64,000 bases of DNA from VYFG01 sp965213885 (GCA_965213885.1 OZ243919.1:1364001-1428000), one strand, 5' to 3'; positions 52,785 to 62,342 are shown, counted from the first letter of the stretch. Notes: generated by a model from the letters alone, not told the origin. Program-made: numbers and translations.

Positions 52785-53651
52785 TCAATGCACCATGACG
52801 GTGACGATCCGGCTGTTCTTCAGAACATACTCGGTCACACCACCGAAAACCCTTTCCTGCATGCGGGAATGACTGTAGCCGCCCATGACCAGGAAATCGG
52901 CCTCGAGGTTCTTGCAGATAGCCAACAGCCGTTTTCCCACGGAAGCGGTCCTGCGATTCAGAATCTGGATTTCGGCCTTTGCACCGTGACGGCCGAGATG
53001 CTCCACGACCCGGTGCCCGATGCCATGCAGCTTGCGCGGAACCACTACGGTGACCTGTTTCATCTGAACCAGCCAGGGAATGGTCACGGAAAGAGCCCGG
53101 GACGACTCCAGGCTCTGGTTCCACGCAACCACCGCCCGCTGGGCCCGGTGCGCGACCCAGTCCGGGGGCACGAGCAGAGTTGGACTGCCGGAATGCAGCA
53201 TCAGGGCGTCCAGATTGCTTTCCATGATGCTGCGCGACAGAAACCGCCCGAAATGCGTCGGGCGCATGACCGCGGTGGCGTCCACCATCCTCGCCCAGTT
53301 CACCAGGGTTTCCCGCACGTTGCCGGATTCATGGTGGAAGGAAACCGTGACCTGCTTCTGCCGGTTGCAGGGGGGGTCGCAAAGGGCAATCCGGCGTCTT
53401 TTCGCAAACGCCGTGAGGCGGCGCAGAATGTCGTCCGCCCGCTCCTTCAGTATCCTTCGTTCCTCGATCCTCGCATCCGCACGAAGCTTGTCCGGAAGAT
53501 TGATCTCCCGGGCACTCAGTATCGTGCCTTCCGAAACATGCAGCACCATGATGTGGGATTCGAACCGGCGGGCCACCACGAGAGCGGCCTCCAGGACTTT
53601 CTGCATGTCGTCACGCCCGTCCGTGGGCACGAGAATGGACTTGATCGCCAT
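52785..53651 (-). CDS. Universal stress protein with two UspA domains
   Basis: 288 residues, begins MAIKSILVPTDGRDDMQKVLEAALVVA-type (first UspA domain; motif ILVPTDG at 5-11), and a second domain runs from about residue 145 with VVAWNQSLESSRALS and a final GGYSHSRMQERVFGGVTEYV. The ATP-binding G-2x-G-9x-G(S/T) pattern appears in the second domain as MGGYSHSRMQERVFGG. Follows ftfL by 24 bp, so it may be the last gene of that operon. Role unclear; such proteins respond to starvation. Confidence 0.9.
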   Translation of the reverse strand: MAIKSILVPTDGRDDMQKVLEAALVVARRFESHIMVLHVSEGTILSAREINLPDKLRADARIEERRILKERADDILRRLTAFAKRRRIALCDPPCNRQKQVTVSFHHESGNVRETLVNWARMVDATAVMRPTHFGRFLSRSIMESNLDALMLHSGSPTLLVPPDWVAHRAQRAVVAWNQSLESSRALSVTIPWLVQMKQVTVVVPRKLHGIGHRVVEHLGRHGAKAEIQILNRRTASVGKRLLAICKNLEADFLVMGGYSHSRMQERVFGGVTEYVLKNSRIVTVMVH

Positions 53652-53675
53652 CGGGTGGTGGTTGATGGATGAGTA

Positions 53676-55343
53676 CTAGAAAAGGCCTTCCACCTGCCCT
53701 GCTTCATTGATCCGGATACTGTTGGCTGCCGGCACCCTGGGCAGGCCGGGCATGGTCATGATATCACCACAGACCGCCACGACGAAACCAGCGCCCGCGG
53801 ACAGCCGCACCTCCCGGACCGGCAGGACATGTCCCGTGGGTGCACCCTTCCTGTTCGGATCCGAGGAAAAGCTGTATTGCGTCTTGGCGATGCAGACCGG
53901 CAAGTCGCCGAAGCCGGCCTCCTGCAGGTCCCGAATCTGGTTGCGGGTTTTCTGATCGGCGACGATCTCGTCGGCACGGTAGATCCGGGTGGCAACGGTC
54001 TCGATCTTCTCCCACAGCGGCATCTCATCCGGATACAGCGGGGCGAACTGGCTCTCCCCGCTGTCCGCCAGCTTCACGGCCTCCTCGGCCAGGGTCATGG
54101 TGCCGGCACCTCCGTCCGCCCAATGGGTAGCATCAATAGCCCGGACGCCCTGACTTTCGGTGGCCTCGCGTACCGCCGCCATTTCCGCGTCGGTATCCGC
54201 GCTGAAACGGTTGATGGCCACCACCACGGGAACCCCATAGGATTTCACGTTCTCGATATGGCGCTTCAGGTTGACGCAGCCGTCTTTCACCGCCTGTACG
54301 TTCTCGCTGCCGAGATCATCCCTGGCAACGCCGCCATGCATCTTGAGCGCACGCACAGTGGCCACGATCACCGCCGCATCCGGTGCCAGACCCGCGCTGC
54401 GGCACTTGATGTCGAAGAATTTTTCCGCACCCAGGTCCGCGCCGAAGCCGGCCTCCGTCACCACATAATCCGCCAGCTTGAGAGCGGTACGTGTTGCCAG
54501 CACGGAATTGCATCCATGGGCGATGTTTGCGAACGGTCCGCCGTGGATGAATGCCGGATTGTGCTCAAGTGTCTGCACCAGATTGGGCGCCAGGGCGTCC
54601 TTGAGCAGCACGGTCATGGGGCCGGGCGCATTGACAGATTCCGCCCGGACAGGCTGGCGGGTACGGGTATAACCGATCACGATTCGACTCAGGCGCTCCT
54701 GCAGGTCCTCAAGACTCCCGGCAAGACAGAAAATGGCCATCACTTCCGAGGCAACGGTAATGTCGAAACCGTCCTCCCTGGGGAACCCGTTCGCCACACC
54801 GCCAAGGGAACTTGCGATCTGCCGCAGTGCCCTGTCATTCATGTCCACGACACGTCGCCAGGCCACCCGGCGAGTGTCCAGGCCGGCCTCGTTGCCCCAG
54901 TAGATGTGATTGTCGATCAGTGCCGACAACAGGCTGTGGGCGGATGTGATGGCGTGGAAGTCTCCGGTGAAATGCAGGTTGATGTCCTCCATCGGGACCA
55001 CCTGGGCATATCCGCCGCCGGCCGCCCCCCCCTTCATGCCGAAGCATGGCCCGAGGGAGGGTTCCCGCAGACAGACCATGGCGTTCTTGCCGATCCGGTT
55101 GAGACCGTCGGTCAGTCCCACGGAAGTCGTGGTCTTGCCTTCACCGGCCGGCGTCGGCGTGATGGCGGTTACGAGAATCAGCTTGCCGTCCGGCCTGTCC
55201 TGGATGGAATCGATATAGTCCAGGCTGACTTTGGCCTTGGTATGCCCGTAGGGCATCAGTGACTCGTTGGGAATGCCGAGCTTGTCGGCAACTTCCCTGA
55301 TGGGCCGAATTTCCGCCGCGCGGGCAATTTCGATATCGCTCAT
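53676..55343 (-). CDS. ftfL: Formate-tetrahydrofolate ligase
   Basis: ATP-dependent synthesis of 10-formyl-THF from formate and THF. 555 residues, the full length of the family. P-loop PTPAGEGKTT (63-72), then TTTSVGLTDGLNRIGKNA and LREPSLGPCFGMKGGAAGGGYAQV, all hallmark segments. Upstream gene is a 10-formyl-THF hydrolase-like protein (73 bp), and downstream is a UspA gene. It could assimilate formate released by Frc. Confidence 0.97.
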   Translation of the reverse strand: MSDIEIARAAEIRPIREVADKLGIPNESLMPYGHTKAKVSLDYIDSIQDRPDGKLILVTAITPTPAGEGKTTTSVGLTDGLNRIGKNAMVCLREPSLGPCFGMKGGAAGGGYAQVVPMEDINLHFTGDFHAITSAHSLLSALIDNHIYWGNEAGLDTRRVAWRRVVDMNDRALRQIASSLGGVANGFPREDGFDITVASEVMAIFCLAGSLEDLQERLSRIVIGYTRTRQPVRAESVNAPGPMTVLLKDALAPNLVQTLEHNPAFIHGGPFANIAHGCNSVLATRTALKLADYVVTEAGFGADLGAEKFFDIKCRSAGLAPDAAVIVATVRALKMHGGVARDDLGSENVQAVKDGCVNLKRHIENVKSYGVPVVVAINRFSADTDAEMAAVREATESQGVRAIDATHWADGGAGTMTLAEEAVKLADSGESQFAPLYPDEMPLWEKIETVATRIYRADEIVADQKTRNQIRDLQEAGFGDLPVCIAKTQYSFSSDPNRKGAPTGHVLPVREVRLSAGAGFVVAVCGDIMTMPGLPRVPAANSIRINEAGQVEGLF

Positions 55344-55416
55344 GATCAGTCTCTCTATTGTTCAATCTTACGGTGTTGGCTGTAACCGGACCCCTGCGGA
55401 CATGCGTCGCAGGGAT

Positions 55417-56328
55417 TCAGTTTCCGAGCATGTCTCCAGGCACGAGTCCGGTCTGGGCAGCGTATTCGTTGGCCGGGATTTTTCCGCCATCCGCACGAAC
55501 CCTGGAAACCCGGATGGAACCACCATCCGCGGCAACCTCGAATCCACCGTCATCCACTGCAATCACTTCTCCCGGCCTGCCTGTGCCTTCACCCCGGACG
55601 GCATTGAAAATCTTCAGTTCCCTGCCGTGACGGGTGGTCCAGGCGCCGGGCTGGGGATTGGCGGCGCGGACAATGTTATAGACGTTTGCCACGGGCCGCG
55701 TCCAATCCAACTCCGCCTCCTTCTTGCCAAACCACGACTCGTAGGATCCCTCGGCCAGGTTCTGCTCGATTCGCGGCGCCTTTCCTTCCCGCACGAGGTC
55801 GAGGGATTCGATCATGGCTTCGACCCCCATGGGAAACAGCTTGTTGAAGTAGACGTCCCCCAGCGTTTCATCCGGACCGATCCCGCAGGTTTTCTGCAAC
55901 AGCATCGGGCCCTCGTCCAGTCCGTCGTCCGGCCAGAAAATGGTCAGGCCGGTGCGGGTGGCGCCCATGGCGATGGGCCAATTGATGGAAGACGGCCCGC
56001 GGTGCATGGGCAGCAACGAGGGGTGATACTGGAAGGAACCGTGCTTCGGGATGTCGAGGACCGCCGAGGGTACGAACAGAAGTACATACGCCATCATGCA
56101 GATGTCGGCGTCAAAGGATTTCATCAGATCCAGGGCCTCGTCGGTCTTCCAGGACGCGGGCTGGTGCACCGCAAGGTCCCTTTCCAGCGCCAGCTCCTTC
56201 AACGGGTCCATGGGGCGTCCCTCCCTGTCGGGGGCAGTACAGATCGCCACCACGTTCTCGCCACGTTCCAGCAGCTTCTCCAGCACCGCGCGGCCGAAGG
56301 CCTGCTGCCCGTGTACAACTATTCTCAT
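55417..56328 (-). CDS. 10-formyltetrahydrofolate hydrolase-like formyltransferase-fold protein
   Basis: 303 residues. The whole length resembles the N-terminal hydrolase domain of mammalian 10-formyl-THF dehydrogenase (ALDH1L1), without the aldehyde dehydrogenase part. The folate catalytic residues are present: H102 in QYHPSLLPMHRG and D138 in FWPDDGLDEG. In known enzymes these hydrolyse 10-formyl-THF to formate and THF, or transfer formyl groups. Sits between frc and ftfL, hence in the same predicted operon. It could release formate, drain excess 10-formyl-THF, or move formyl groups between CoA and folate; the last is speculation. Confidence 0.83.
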   Translation of the reverse strand: MRIVVHGQQAFGRAVLEKLLERGENVVAICTAPDREGRPMDPLKELALERDLAVHQPASWKTDEALDLMKSFDADICMMAYVLLFVPSAVLDIPKHGSFQYHPSLLPMHRGPSSINWPIAMGATRTGLTIFWPDDGLDEGPMLLQKTCGIGPDETLGDVYFNKLFPMGVEAMIESLDLVREGKAPRIEQNLAEGSYESWFGKKEAELDWTRPVANVYNIVRAANPQPGAWTTRHGRELKIFNAVRGEGTGRPGEVIAVDDGGFEVAADGGSIRVSRVRADGGKIPANEYAAQTGLVPGDMLGN

Positions 56329-56398
56329 GTTTCGTTCTCCAATTATGGGTGGGCCGTCATCGGCCCGGGGGCCGGCCCGTAAGAAGGGTCGTCAATCT

Positions 56399-57643
56399 TC
56401 AGACCACGCCGGCTTCCTGCATGGCGGCAACCTCGTCCCCGGAGTAGCCGAGCAGAGACAGGACTTCCTCGGTGTGTTCACCCAGCAGAGGCGAGCGCAT
56501 CACGTCCACCGGGGAATCGGACAGCTTCACGGGGCATCCGACGGTCAGGTACTTGCCGCGCTCCGGGTGATCCACCTCAACGATGGTTCCGGTTTCGCGC
56601 AGCGAGGGTTCCTCGGCCAGCTCCCTCATGGACAGGATCGGACCCACCGGGATGTCCAGCGGATTGCAGATTTCCATGACCTCGAACTTGGTCTTGGTCA
56701 TGGTCCATTGCTCGATGGCGCCAAACACCTCATTGAGCCTTGGCAGCCGGGCATCCGGAGTGGTGAAGTCCGGATCCTCCTTCCACTCGGGCATGCCGAT
56801 CACGTCGCAGATCTTCTGCCACACTGCGGCCTGGGTGATAAAGTATGTGTATGCGTTGGGGTCTTCTTCCCAACCCTTGCATTTCAGGATCCGGCCGGGC
56901 TGGCCGCCGCCCGAATCGTTCCCGGACCTCGGCGTGGCGTCACCGAAGGGAATATTCTCGCCGTACTGGGAATACTCCTTGAGGGGGCCTGCAGCCAGAC
57001 GCTGTTGATCGCGGAGCTTCACCCGGCAGAGATTCAGGACCCCGTCCTGCATCGGTGCCAGTATCCGCTGCCCCCGGCCGGATTTTTCACGGTGATACAA
57101 CGCGGTCACGATTCCGAGCGCCAGGTGCAGACCGGTTCCGGAATCCCCGATCTGGGCTCCCGTCACCAGCGGAGGCCCGTCAAGGAACCCGGTTGTGGAC
57201 GCGGAGCCGCCCGCACATTGGGCGACGTTCTCATACACCTTGCAATCCTCGTAGGGCCCCGGGCCAAACCCCTTGACCGATGCCATGATCATGCGGGGAT
57301 TGAGCGACTGCACCCGCTCCCAGCCGAAACCCATCCGGTCGAGGGCGCCCGGTGCAAAGTTTTCCACCAGGACATCGCATTCACCGATGAGTCGCTCCAG
57401 GACCTCCTTGCCGTCCGGCGTCTTGGTATTGAGTGTCAGGGAGCGCTTGTTGTGATTGAGCATGGTGAAATACAAAGAATCAGCCCCCGGCACATCCACC
57501 AGTTGCTTGCGGGTGGCATCACCCACACCAGGGCGTTCGACCTTGATGACATCTGCACCGAACCAGGCCAGCAGCTGCGTGCATGTCGGCCCTGACTGGA
57601 CATGGGTGAAATCAAGGATCCTTACACCTTCAAGTGCCTTCAT
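56399..57643 (-). CDS. frc: Formyl-CoA:oxalate CoA-transferase (family III CoA-transferase)
   Basis: Transfers CoA between formyl-CoA and oxalate, giving oxalyl-CoA and formate. 414 residues that follow Oxalobacter Frc closely, including LDFTHVQSGPTCTQ, DSLYFTMLNHNKRSL, VENFAPGALDRMGF, SVKGFGPG, KVYENVAQCAGGSASTTG, and the catalytic aspartate D167 in GAQIGDSGTG. The glycine-rich active-site loop of Frc (GGGGQPG) reads SGGGQPG here. Lies 33 bp downstream of the ThDP lyase. Good identity of pattern makes frc the best call, although a family III enzyme with another acid is possible. Confidence 0.88.
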   Translation of the reverse strand: MKALEGVRILDFTHVQSGPTCTQLLAWFGADVIKVERPGVGDATRKQLVDVPGADSLYFTMLNHNKRSLTLNTKTPDGKEVLERLIGECDVLVENFAPGALDRMGFGWERVQSLNPRMIMASVKGFGPGPYEDCKVYENVAQCAGGSASTTGFLDGPPLVTGAQIGDSGTGLHLALGIVTALYHREKSGRGQRILAPMQDGVLNLCRVKLRDQQRLAAGPLKEYSQYGENIPFGDATPRSGNDSGGGQPGRILKCKGWEEDPNAYTYFITQAAVWQKICDVIGMPEWKEDPDFTTPDARLPRLNEVFGAIEQWTMTKTKFEVMEICNPLDIPVGPILSMRELAEEPSLRETGTIVEVDHPERGKYLTVGCPVKLSDSPVDVMRSPLLGEHTEEVLSLLGYSGDEVAAMQEAGVV

Positions 57644-57675
57644 ATTCGAGAACTCCCGTTATTGAATGTTTGAGA

Positions 57676-59415
57676 TTACTTGTACATGGTCTGGGCCTTG
57701 GTACCCGGTGCGTATTCATCCGGGTCCACCCAGACATTCACCACGGCGCACATCCCGGTTCTAGCGATGGCTTCCCTGGCACGTTGCAGTGCAGGCTGGA
57801 TCTGGCTCGCATCCCGCACTTCTTCGCCGTAGCCGCCGATCATCTGTCCGAACATGCTAAAGGGCACGTCACCGAGCTTGTTCCCCACATCGCCACGCTC
57901 AGCGCCGTACTTGGCGATCTGGCCGTAGCGGATCTGGTTCATTGCGGAGTTGTTGCCCACGACGGCCAGGTACGGAGCACCGAACCGCTGGGAGGTTTCC
58001 ATGTCGAAGGCGGTCATGCCGAAAGACCCGTCGCCGTACAGGCAGACCACCTCTTTTTGCGGATGCGCCAACTTGGCGGCCATGGCAAATCCCGTGCCGA
58101 CACCGAGTGATCCCAGGGCGCCCGGGTCCATCCATTGCCCTGGCCTGCGTGGCCGCACCGCCTGGGCGGAAATGGTGACGATATCCCCACCGTCGCCGAT
58201 GTAGATGGTGTCTTCCCCGAGGAACCGGTTGATCTCATAGGCCAGGCGATACGGATGGATCGGGTTCTGGTCAGTGGTGAACATGGGCATCAGCTTCTCC
58301 AGCTTTTGCCCCTCGATCCCGCGAAGCTGTTTCATCCATTCCTGGCGTTTCTGTCTGGCCCCCCGGTCGATCCGCCCGGATGCGGCCTGGGTCACGGCGG
58401 TGAGAACGGCACCGGGGTCACCGGCGATGCCGAGCGCAACATCCCGGTTCTTGCCGACGGTGGCGTAACTCTGGTCGATCTGCACCAGCACCAGGTCCTG
58501 CGAAATCCGCTTGCCGTATCCCATGCGGAAATCGAACGGCGTTCCGACGATCAGAATCACATCCGCGTTGGAAAAGGCATCCCTGCGGGTCCGATCGAAA
58601 TGATGGGGATCATCTTCCGGAAGCATGCCCCGGCTGGCCCCGTTCATGTAGGCGGGAATGTCCAGCGCCCGTATGAATTCGATGGCCTGCTCATGGCCCT
58701 GCGAGGCCCAGACCTGTTGCCCGAACAGCACCGCCGGACGTTCTGACTTGACCAGGATATCAGCCAGTTTCTCGATGTCCGCCGGGTCTCCGATGGCTTT
58801 CGTGGACGACCGGTAATGCCCGGGCTTCGGGACGACCGCCTTTTCCATCGGAATTTCCGCATCCAGAATATCCCTGGGAATTTCGAGGTAGGAGGGACCG
58901 TAGGCGCCGTTGAAACACTCCCTGGCCGCCATGGAGACCATGTCCGCCACCCTCTCGGTGGAGAATACTCCGGAGGCGAACTTGGTGATGGGAGCCATCA
59001 TGTCCACATGGGGCAAATCCTGCAGAGAGCCCATCTTGTGCTGAGTCAGCGAACTTTGGCCGCCGATATGGAGAATGGGGCTTTCGGATCGAAACGCCGT
59101 GGCGATTCCGGTCACCGCGTTGGTGCAGCCCGGACCGGCGGTGGTCACCACGCAACCCAGCTTTCCCGTCTGGCGCGCGTAGCCATCCGCGGCGTGGGCG
59201 GCAGTCTGTTCGTGGCGCACATCCACGATGCGGATGCCCTCGTCGATGCATCCGTCGTAGATATCGATGATGTGACCGCCGCACAGGGTGAAAATGGTAT
59301 CCACGCCCTCGTTTGCCAGGGCCTTGGCGACCAGATGTCCACCGGAAACCACTGCTCCGCTTTTGTCCTTTTGCGCCAGCGTGTCGGTGGCGGTGTCTCT
59401 GCTGCTGTCGTTCAT
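57676..59415 (-). CDS. ThDP-dependent lyase/decarboxylase (2-hydroxyacyl-CoA lyase / acetolactate-synthase type; possible oxalyl-CoA decarboxylase analogue)
   Basis: 579 residues from ATG 59415 (GGAG upstream; a start at 59472 is less likely). Three-domain ThDP fold: catalytic Glu E69 in VRHEQTAAHAADG, the central domain with GTPFDFRMGYGKRI, and the ThDP/Mg motif GDGS (462 for D) with NN about 27 residues later. The segment LCGGHIIDIYDGC and the tail ...APGTKAQTMYK set it apart from canonical oxalyl-CoA decarboxylase (Oxc) and resemble ALS-like proteins that include bacterial 2-hydroxyacyl-CoA lyases. Followed by frc, so formyl-CoA chemistry is likely. Which CoA ester is cleaved is inference. 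Confidence 0.8.
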   Translation of the reverse strand: MNDSSRDTATDTLAQKDKSGAVVSGGHLVAKALANEGVDTIFTLCGGHIIDIYDGCIDEGIRIVDVRHEQTAAHAADGYARQTGKLGCVVTTAGPGCTNAVTGIATAFRSESPILHIGGQSSLTQHKMGSLQDLPHVDMMAPITKFASGVFSTERVADMVSMAARECFNGAYGPSYLEIPRDILDAEIPMEKAVVPKPGHYRSSTKAIGDPADIEKLADILVKSERPAVLFGQQVWASQGHEQAIEFIRALDIPAYMNGASRGMLPEDDPHHFDRTRRDAFSNADVILIVGTPFDFRMGYGKRISQDLVLVQIDQSYATVGKNRDVALGIAGDPGAVLTAVTQAASGRIDRGARQKRQEWMKQLRGIEGQKLEKLMPMFTTDQNPIHPYRLAYEINRFLGEDTIYIGDGGDIVTISAQAVRPRRPGQWMDPGALGSLGVGTGFAMAAKLAHPQKEVVCLYGDGSFGMTAFDMETSQRFGAPYLAVVGNNSAMNQIRYGQIAKYGAERGDVGNKLGDVPFSMFGQMIGGYGEEVRDASQIQPALQRAREAIARTGMCAVVNVWVDPDEYAPGTKAQTMYK

Positions 59416-59452
59416 AAGTTCAGTTCTCCAGATCGTTCTTGGTTCCTGCAGA

Positions 59453-60148
59453 TCAATCGAGATAGTCGACATACTGCTTGATGTGCTCGGCGAGAGTCAT
59501 TGCATGCTCCCGCACCAGTTGTTCCGCCATGGTGGCATCACGGGCTTCCACTGCCCTGATGATGCGCATGTGGTCGATGATCGACTCCGTGGCCCGATCC
59601 CGTTCACCAATGGTTTTTCTGCGGATGGCGCGCATGTGCATGAACAGGCCATCGGTGATTTCCTTCAACAGGCGGCACTTGCTGAGCTCGATCAGCCGCT
59701 GGTGAAAGAGGATATTGGTATCCGAGTATTCGTCGATGTGGGCCCTCGCCTCATGACTTTCATCGAAGGTGGCGAACATGCGGCGCATGGAAGCGATCTC
59801 TTCATCACTCGCGTTCTCGGTGACCAGGCGCGCGGCCATGCCCTCGAGCCCCGCCCAGACACAGACGATTTCCAGAATCTCCGCTTTCGACTTGCGGACC
59901 ACGAAGGCGCCACGGCGAGGATAGGTTTTCACCAGCCCCTCCTGTTCGAGGCGTGTAATGGCCTCACGGATCGGGGTCCTGCTGACACCCAGGTTCATCG
60001 CAAGCTTCCGCTCATCCAGCTTGGGTGGTTCTTCGCCGGAATAGATGTCCATGCCGGATATCGCATCCTTGATGGCCTGATAGACCGATTCCTTGAGCCC
60101 CGGAGTAGCCTCCAGGGGTTTAACCGTAACGATGCTGTCAGAACTCAT
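59453..60148 (-). CDS. GntR-family (FCD/FadR subfamily) transcriptional regulator
   Basis: 231 residues. N-terminal winged helix-turn-helix: DERKLAMNLGVSRTPIREAITRLEQEGLVK; C-terminal all-helical FCD ligand-binding domain (about 90-225) with acidic and histidine residues of the metal site. FCD regulators bind small organic acids. It lies 38 bp upstream of the ThDP lyase gene and 76 bp after tctA, and a predicted operator lies in front of it, suggesting autoregulation plus control of the tct and frc operons. Confidence 0.92.
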   Translation of the reverse strand: MSSDSIVTVKPLEATPGLKESVYQAIKDAISGMDIYSGEEPPKLDERKLAMNLGVSRTPIREAITRLEQEGLVKTYPRRGAFVVRKSKAEILEIVCVWAGLEGMAARLVTENASDEEIASMRRMFATFDESHEARAHIDEYSDTNILFHQRLIELSKCRLLKEITDGLFMHMRAIRRKTIGERDRATESIIDHMRIIRAVEARDATMAEQLVREHAMTLAEHIKQYVDYLD

Positions 60149-60165
60149 GGTCAGTCGAAAATCCC

Positions 60166-60188
60166 GGTATCTGGTATCTGGTATACAA
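60166..60188. promoter_or_regulatory. GntR-type operator upstream of gntR
   Basis: GGTATCTGGTATCTGGTATACAA (23 bp region; core reverse complement GTATACCAGATACCA). One base differs from the sites at 42892 and 63555. Located 18 bp before the regulator gene; probably autoregulatory. Confidence 0.6.
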
Positions 60189-60224
60189 TCCTGTCGATTC
60201 AGACGATATCCGGTGTTGCATGGT

Positions 60225-61754
60225 TCAGCCCTGCCCTTGTCCCATTCCCAGATTGCGGCGCCTGTAACGAATGAGTTTCTGGATGAGCGGATAACAGATG
60301 AGCGCCAGCGCGATCAGGATACAGACTGCGGAGATGGGACGGGTCATGAACACGGTCACGTCTCCGTGAGAGGCCAGCAGGGATTGTCGCAATGAACGCT
60401 CGGCCAGGGGGCCCAGCACGATCGCCAGTACCGCGGGCGCCACGGGGTAGTTCAGTTTTCTGAGCAGATAGCCCACCACACCGAACAACAGCATCAGCCA
60501 AACGTCGTGCATGGTCTGGGTGGGTGCATAACCGCCCACCACGCAGAGAATGTAGATAATCGGCGCCAGGATGGAAAACGGCAGCGTCAGTATCTTGACG
60601 AAAAGCGGGATAAACGCCAGGTTGATCACCAGGGTTGCGAAATTCGCGATGTACAGCGACCCGATCAGGCCCCACACGAATTCCGGATTCTCGGTGAACA
60701 GCAGCGGACCCGGTCTGAGCCCCCAGATGATCATGCCCCCCAGCAGGATGGCGGTCGTCGGCGATCCCGGGATTCCCAGGGTGATCATGGGCAGCATGGA
60801 GCCGGTGGAGGCAGCGTTGTTGGCCGCCTCCGGTGCAGCGACGCCCCCCACATTGCCCTTGCCGAAACTGTCGGGATCCTTACTGAAGGTTTTCGCCAGG
60901 CCGTAGGACATCAGGGAGGCCGGGGTTGCTCCCGCGGCAGGCAGGGTGCCGACGAAGTAGCCGAGCACCGATCCCAGGGAGGTTGTTCCGATATAGTTCT
61001 TGATGTCCCTGAAATTGCTCTTCATCCTTTCCAGGGAAATCTGGACCTTGTGCACCATCACTTCACCCTTGGTGGTTTCCAGGGTCCAGAGCATTTCCCC
61101 GATGCCGTAAATACCGATGGCAAGCACCAGAAAGTTGATGCCATGGAGGAATCCGTCGATGTCGCCGAAAATGAGTCTCGGCTGACCGGAAATGATGTCA
61201 AGGCCGACCGCCGCCAAGACCAGTCCGATGAGTATGGAAAAGATGGTTTTGGGAATATCGTCCCCACCAAGCCCGATGAACGTGGCGAAGGCCATGATCA
61301 TCAGGGCGAATTCCTCCGCTGGCCCGAACCTGAGCGCAAAGGATGCCAGCGGTGGCGCGAACAGGGTGAACAGCACCACGGAGATGGTGCCGCCGACGAA
61401 AGAGGCCACCGCTGCGGCGGTCAGCGCCCTGTCTGCCTGCCCCGACTGGGCAAGCGGCCTGCCGTCGAACACCGTTGCTACCGCGGTGGATGCCCCGGGT
61501 ATGCCCAGCGTGATCGAACTGATGGCACCCCCGTACATCGCGCCGTAATAGATTGCCGCAAGGAAGATGATCGCGGCGGTGGGCGGTACGATGAAGGTGA
61601 TGGGAAGCAGGATGGCCACCCCGTTGACCGAACCAAGGCCAGGCATGGCGCCGATCAGCAGTCCCAGCGCACAGCCGATGATGATCATCATGAAATTGAG
61701 TGGCTGCATCGCCTCGGCCAAGCCACCCATCAGATGAAGAAAAATGTCTTCCAC
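60225..61754 (-). CDS. tctA: Tripartite tricarboxylate transporter, large membrane subunit TctA
   Basis: 509 residues with about 12 hydrophobic helices. TctA features: PGLGSVNGVAILLPITF, GGAISSITLGIPGASTAVATVFDGRPL near the N-terminus and AAPEAANNAASTGSMLPMITLGIPGSPTTAI in the centre; the two repeat-like GIPG motifs are diagnostic. Imports a carboxylic acid with TctB and TctC using the ion gradient. Ends 76 bp before gntR. Confidence 0.94.
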   Translation of the reverse strand: MEDIFLHLMGGLAEAMQPLNFMMIIIGCALGLLIGAMPGLGSVNGVAILLPITFIVPPTAAIIFLAAIYYGAMYGGAISSITLGIPGASTAVATVFDGRPLAQSGQADRALTAAAVASFVGGTISVVLFTLFAPPLASFALRFGPAEEFALMIMAFATFIGLGGDDIPKTIFSILIGLVLAAVGLDIISGQPRLIFGDIDGFLHGINFLVLAIGIYGIGEMLWTLETTKGEVMVHKVQISLERMKSNFRDIKNYIGTTSLGSVLGYFVGTLPAAGATPASLMSYGLAKTFSKDPDSFGKGNVGGVAAPEAANNAASTGSMLPMITLGIPGSPTTAILLGGMIIWGLRPGPLLFTENPEFVWGLIGSLYIANFATLVINLAFIPLFVKILTLPFSILAPIIYILCVVGGYAPTQTMHDVWLMLLFGVVGYLLRKLNYPVAPAVLAIVLGPLAERSLRQSLLASHGDVTVFMTRPISAVCILIALALICYPLIQKLIRYRRRNLGMGQGQG

Positions 61755-61835
61755 GCTATACCTCGGTGCTCAGTGGTGATGCCCCTGGCTCGGTGATTGC
61801 CCGGAAGGCCATTAAGCAGCTAACCAGTCCGGACA

Positions 61836-62342
61836 TTACGAATACATCAGGTCGTAGATCGGATAGAACATCGGTTCCGTGATGGACTTCGGCAGCGGAA
61901 TCTTGAGTGCCCACTCAAACAGGCAGAAAATGAAAACCGGAACCAGGACCATCATGGCAACCGTGATCAGCCAGGAATGCCTGCCGACAAACCTGAGATA
62001 GAACAGCAGGAACAGGAACAGCGCGACATAGATGCCCAGCAGGTGTGTCACAACCAGGAGAAATACGATGGACCCCGCTGATATCCCCACCAGCAGGGCG
62101 ACTTCCCTGGTCATGTAGGGCTCAAGGTTCCTGGACTCCGGGGTGGTTCCGCGAAACCACCGGAACATGGTGGCTACACAGGCCAACAGCATGCCTGCCG
62201 AAAGCCAGAACGGCCAGGCACCCGAACCGGGCCCCCTGTCAGGTACCCATCCGATCCTGAGTTCCGCACTCTTGACCATGAGCCCTATGGAGCACAGTGC
62301 GAGCAGTACTGCCATCAGGATTTCTGCGGTACGGACTGTCAT
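61836..62342 (-). CDS. tctB: Tripartite tricarboxylate transporter, small membrane subunit TctB
   Basis: 168 residues with four predicted helices and a conserved GPGSGAWPFWLSAGMLL segment, typical of TctB. ATG 62342 has a GAGG 8 bases upstream; an open frame continues to 62384 but without a better ribosome site. Between tctC and tctA, order tctC-tctB-tctA. Confidence 0.9.
   Translation of the reverse strand: MTVRTAEILMAVLLALCSIGLMVKSAELRIGWVPDRGPGSGAWPFWLSAGMLLACVATMFRWFRGTTPESRNLEPYMTREVALLVGISAGSIVFLLVVTHLLGIYVALFLFLLFYLRFVGRHSWLITVAMMVLVPVFIFCLFEWALKIPLPKSITEPMFYPIYDLMYS

Noticed and set aside
53829..55262. 477-codon plus-strand frame
   Set aside because: Antisense of ftfL with no recognisable domain.
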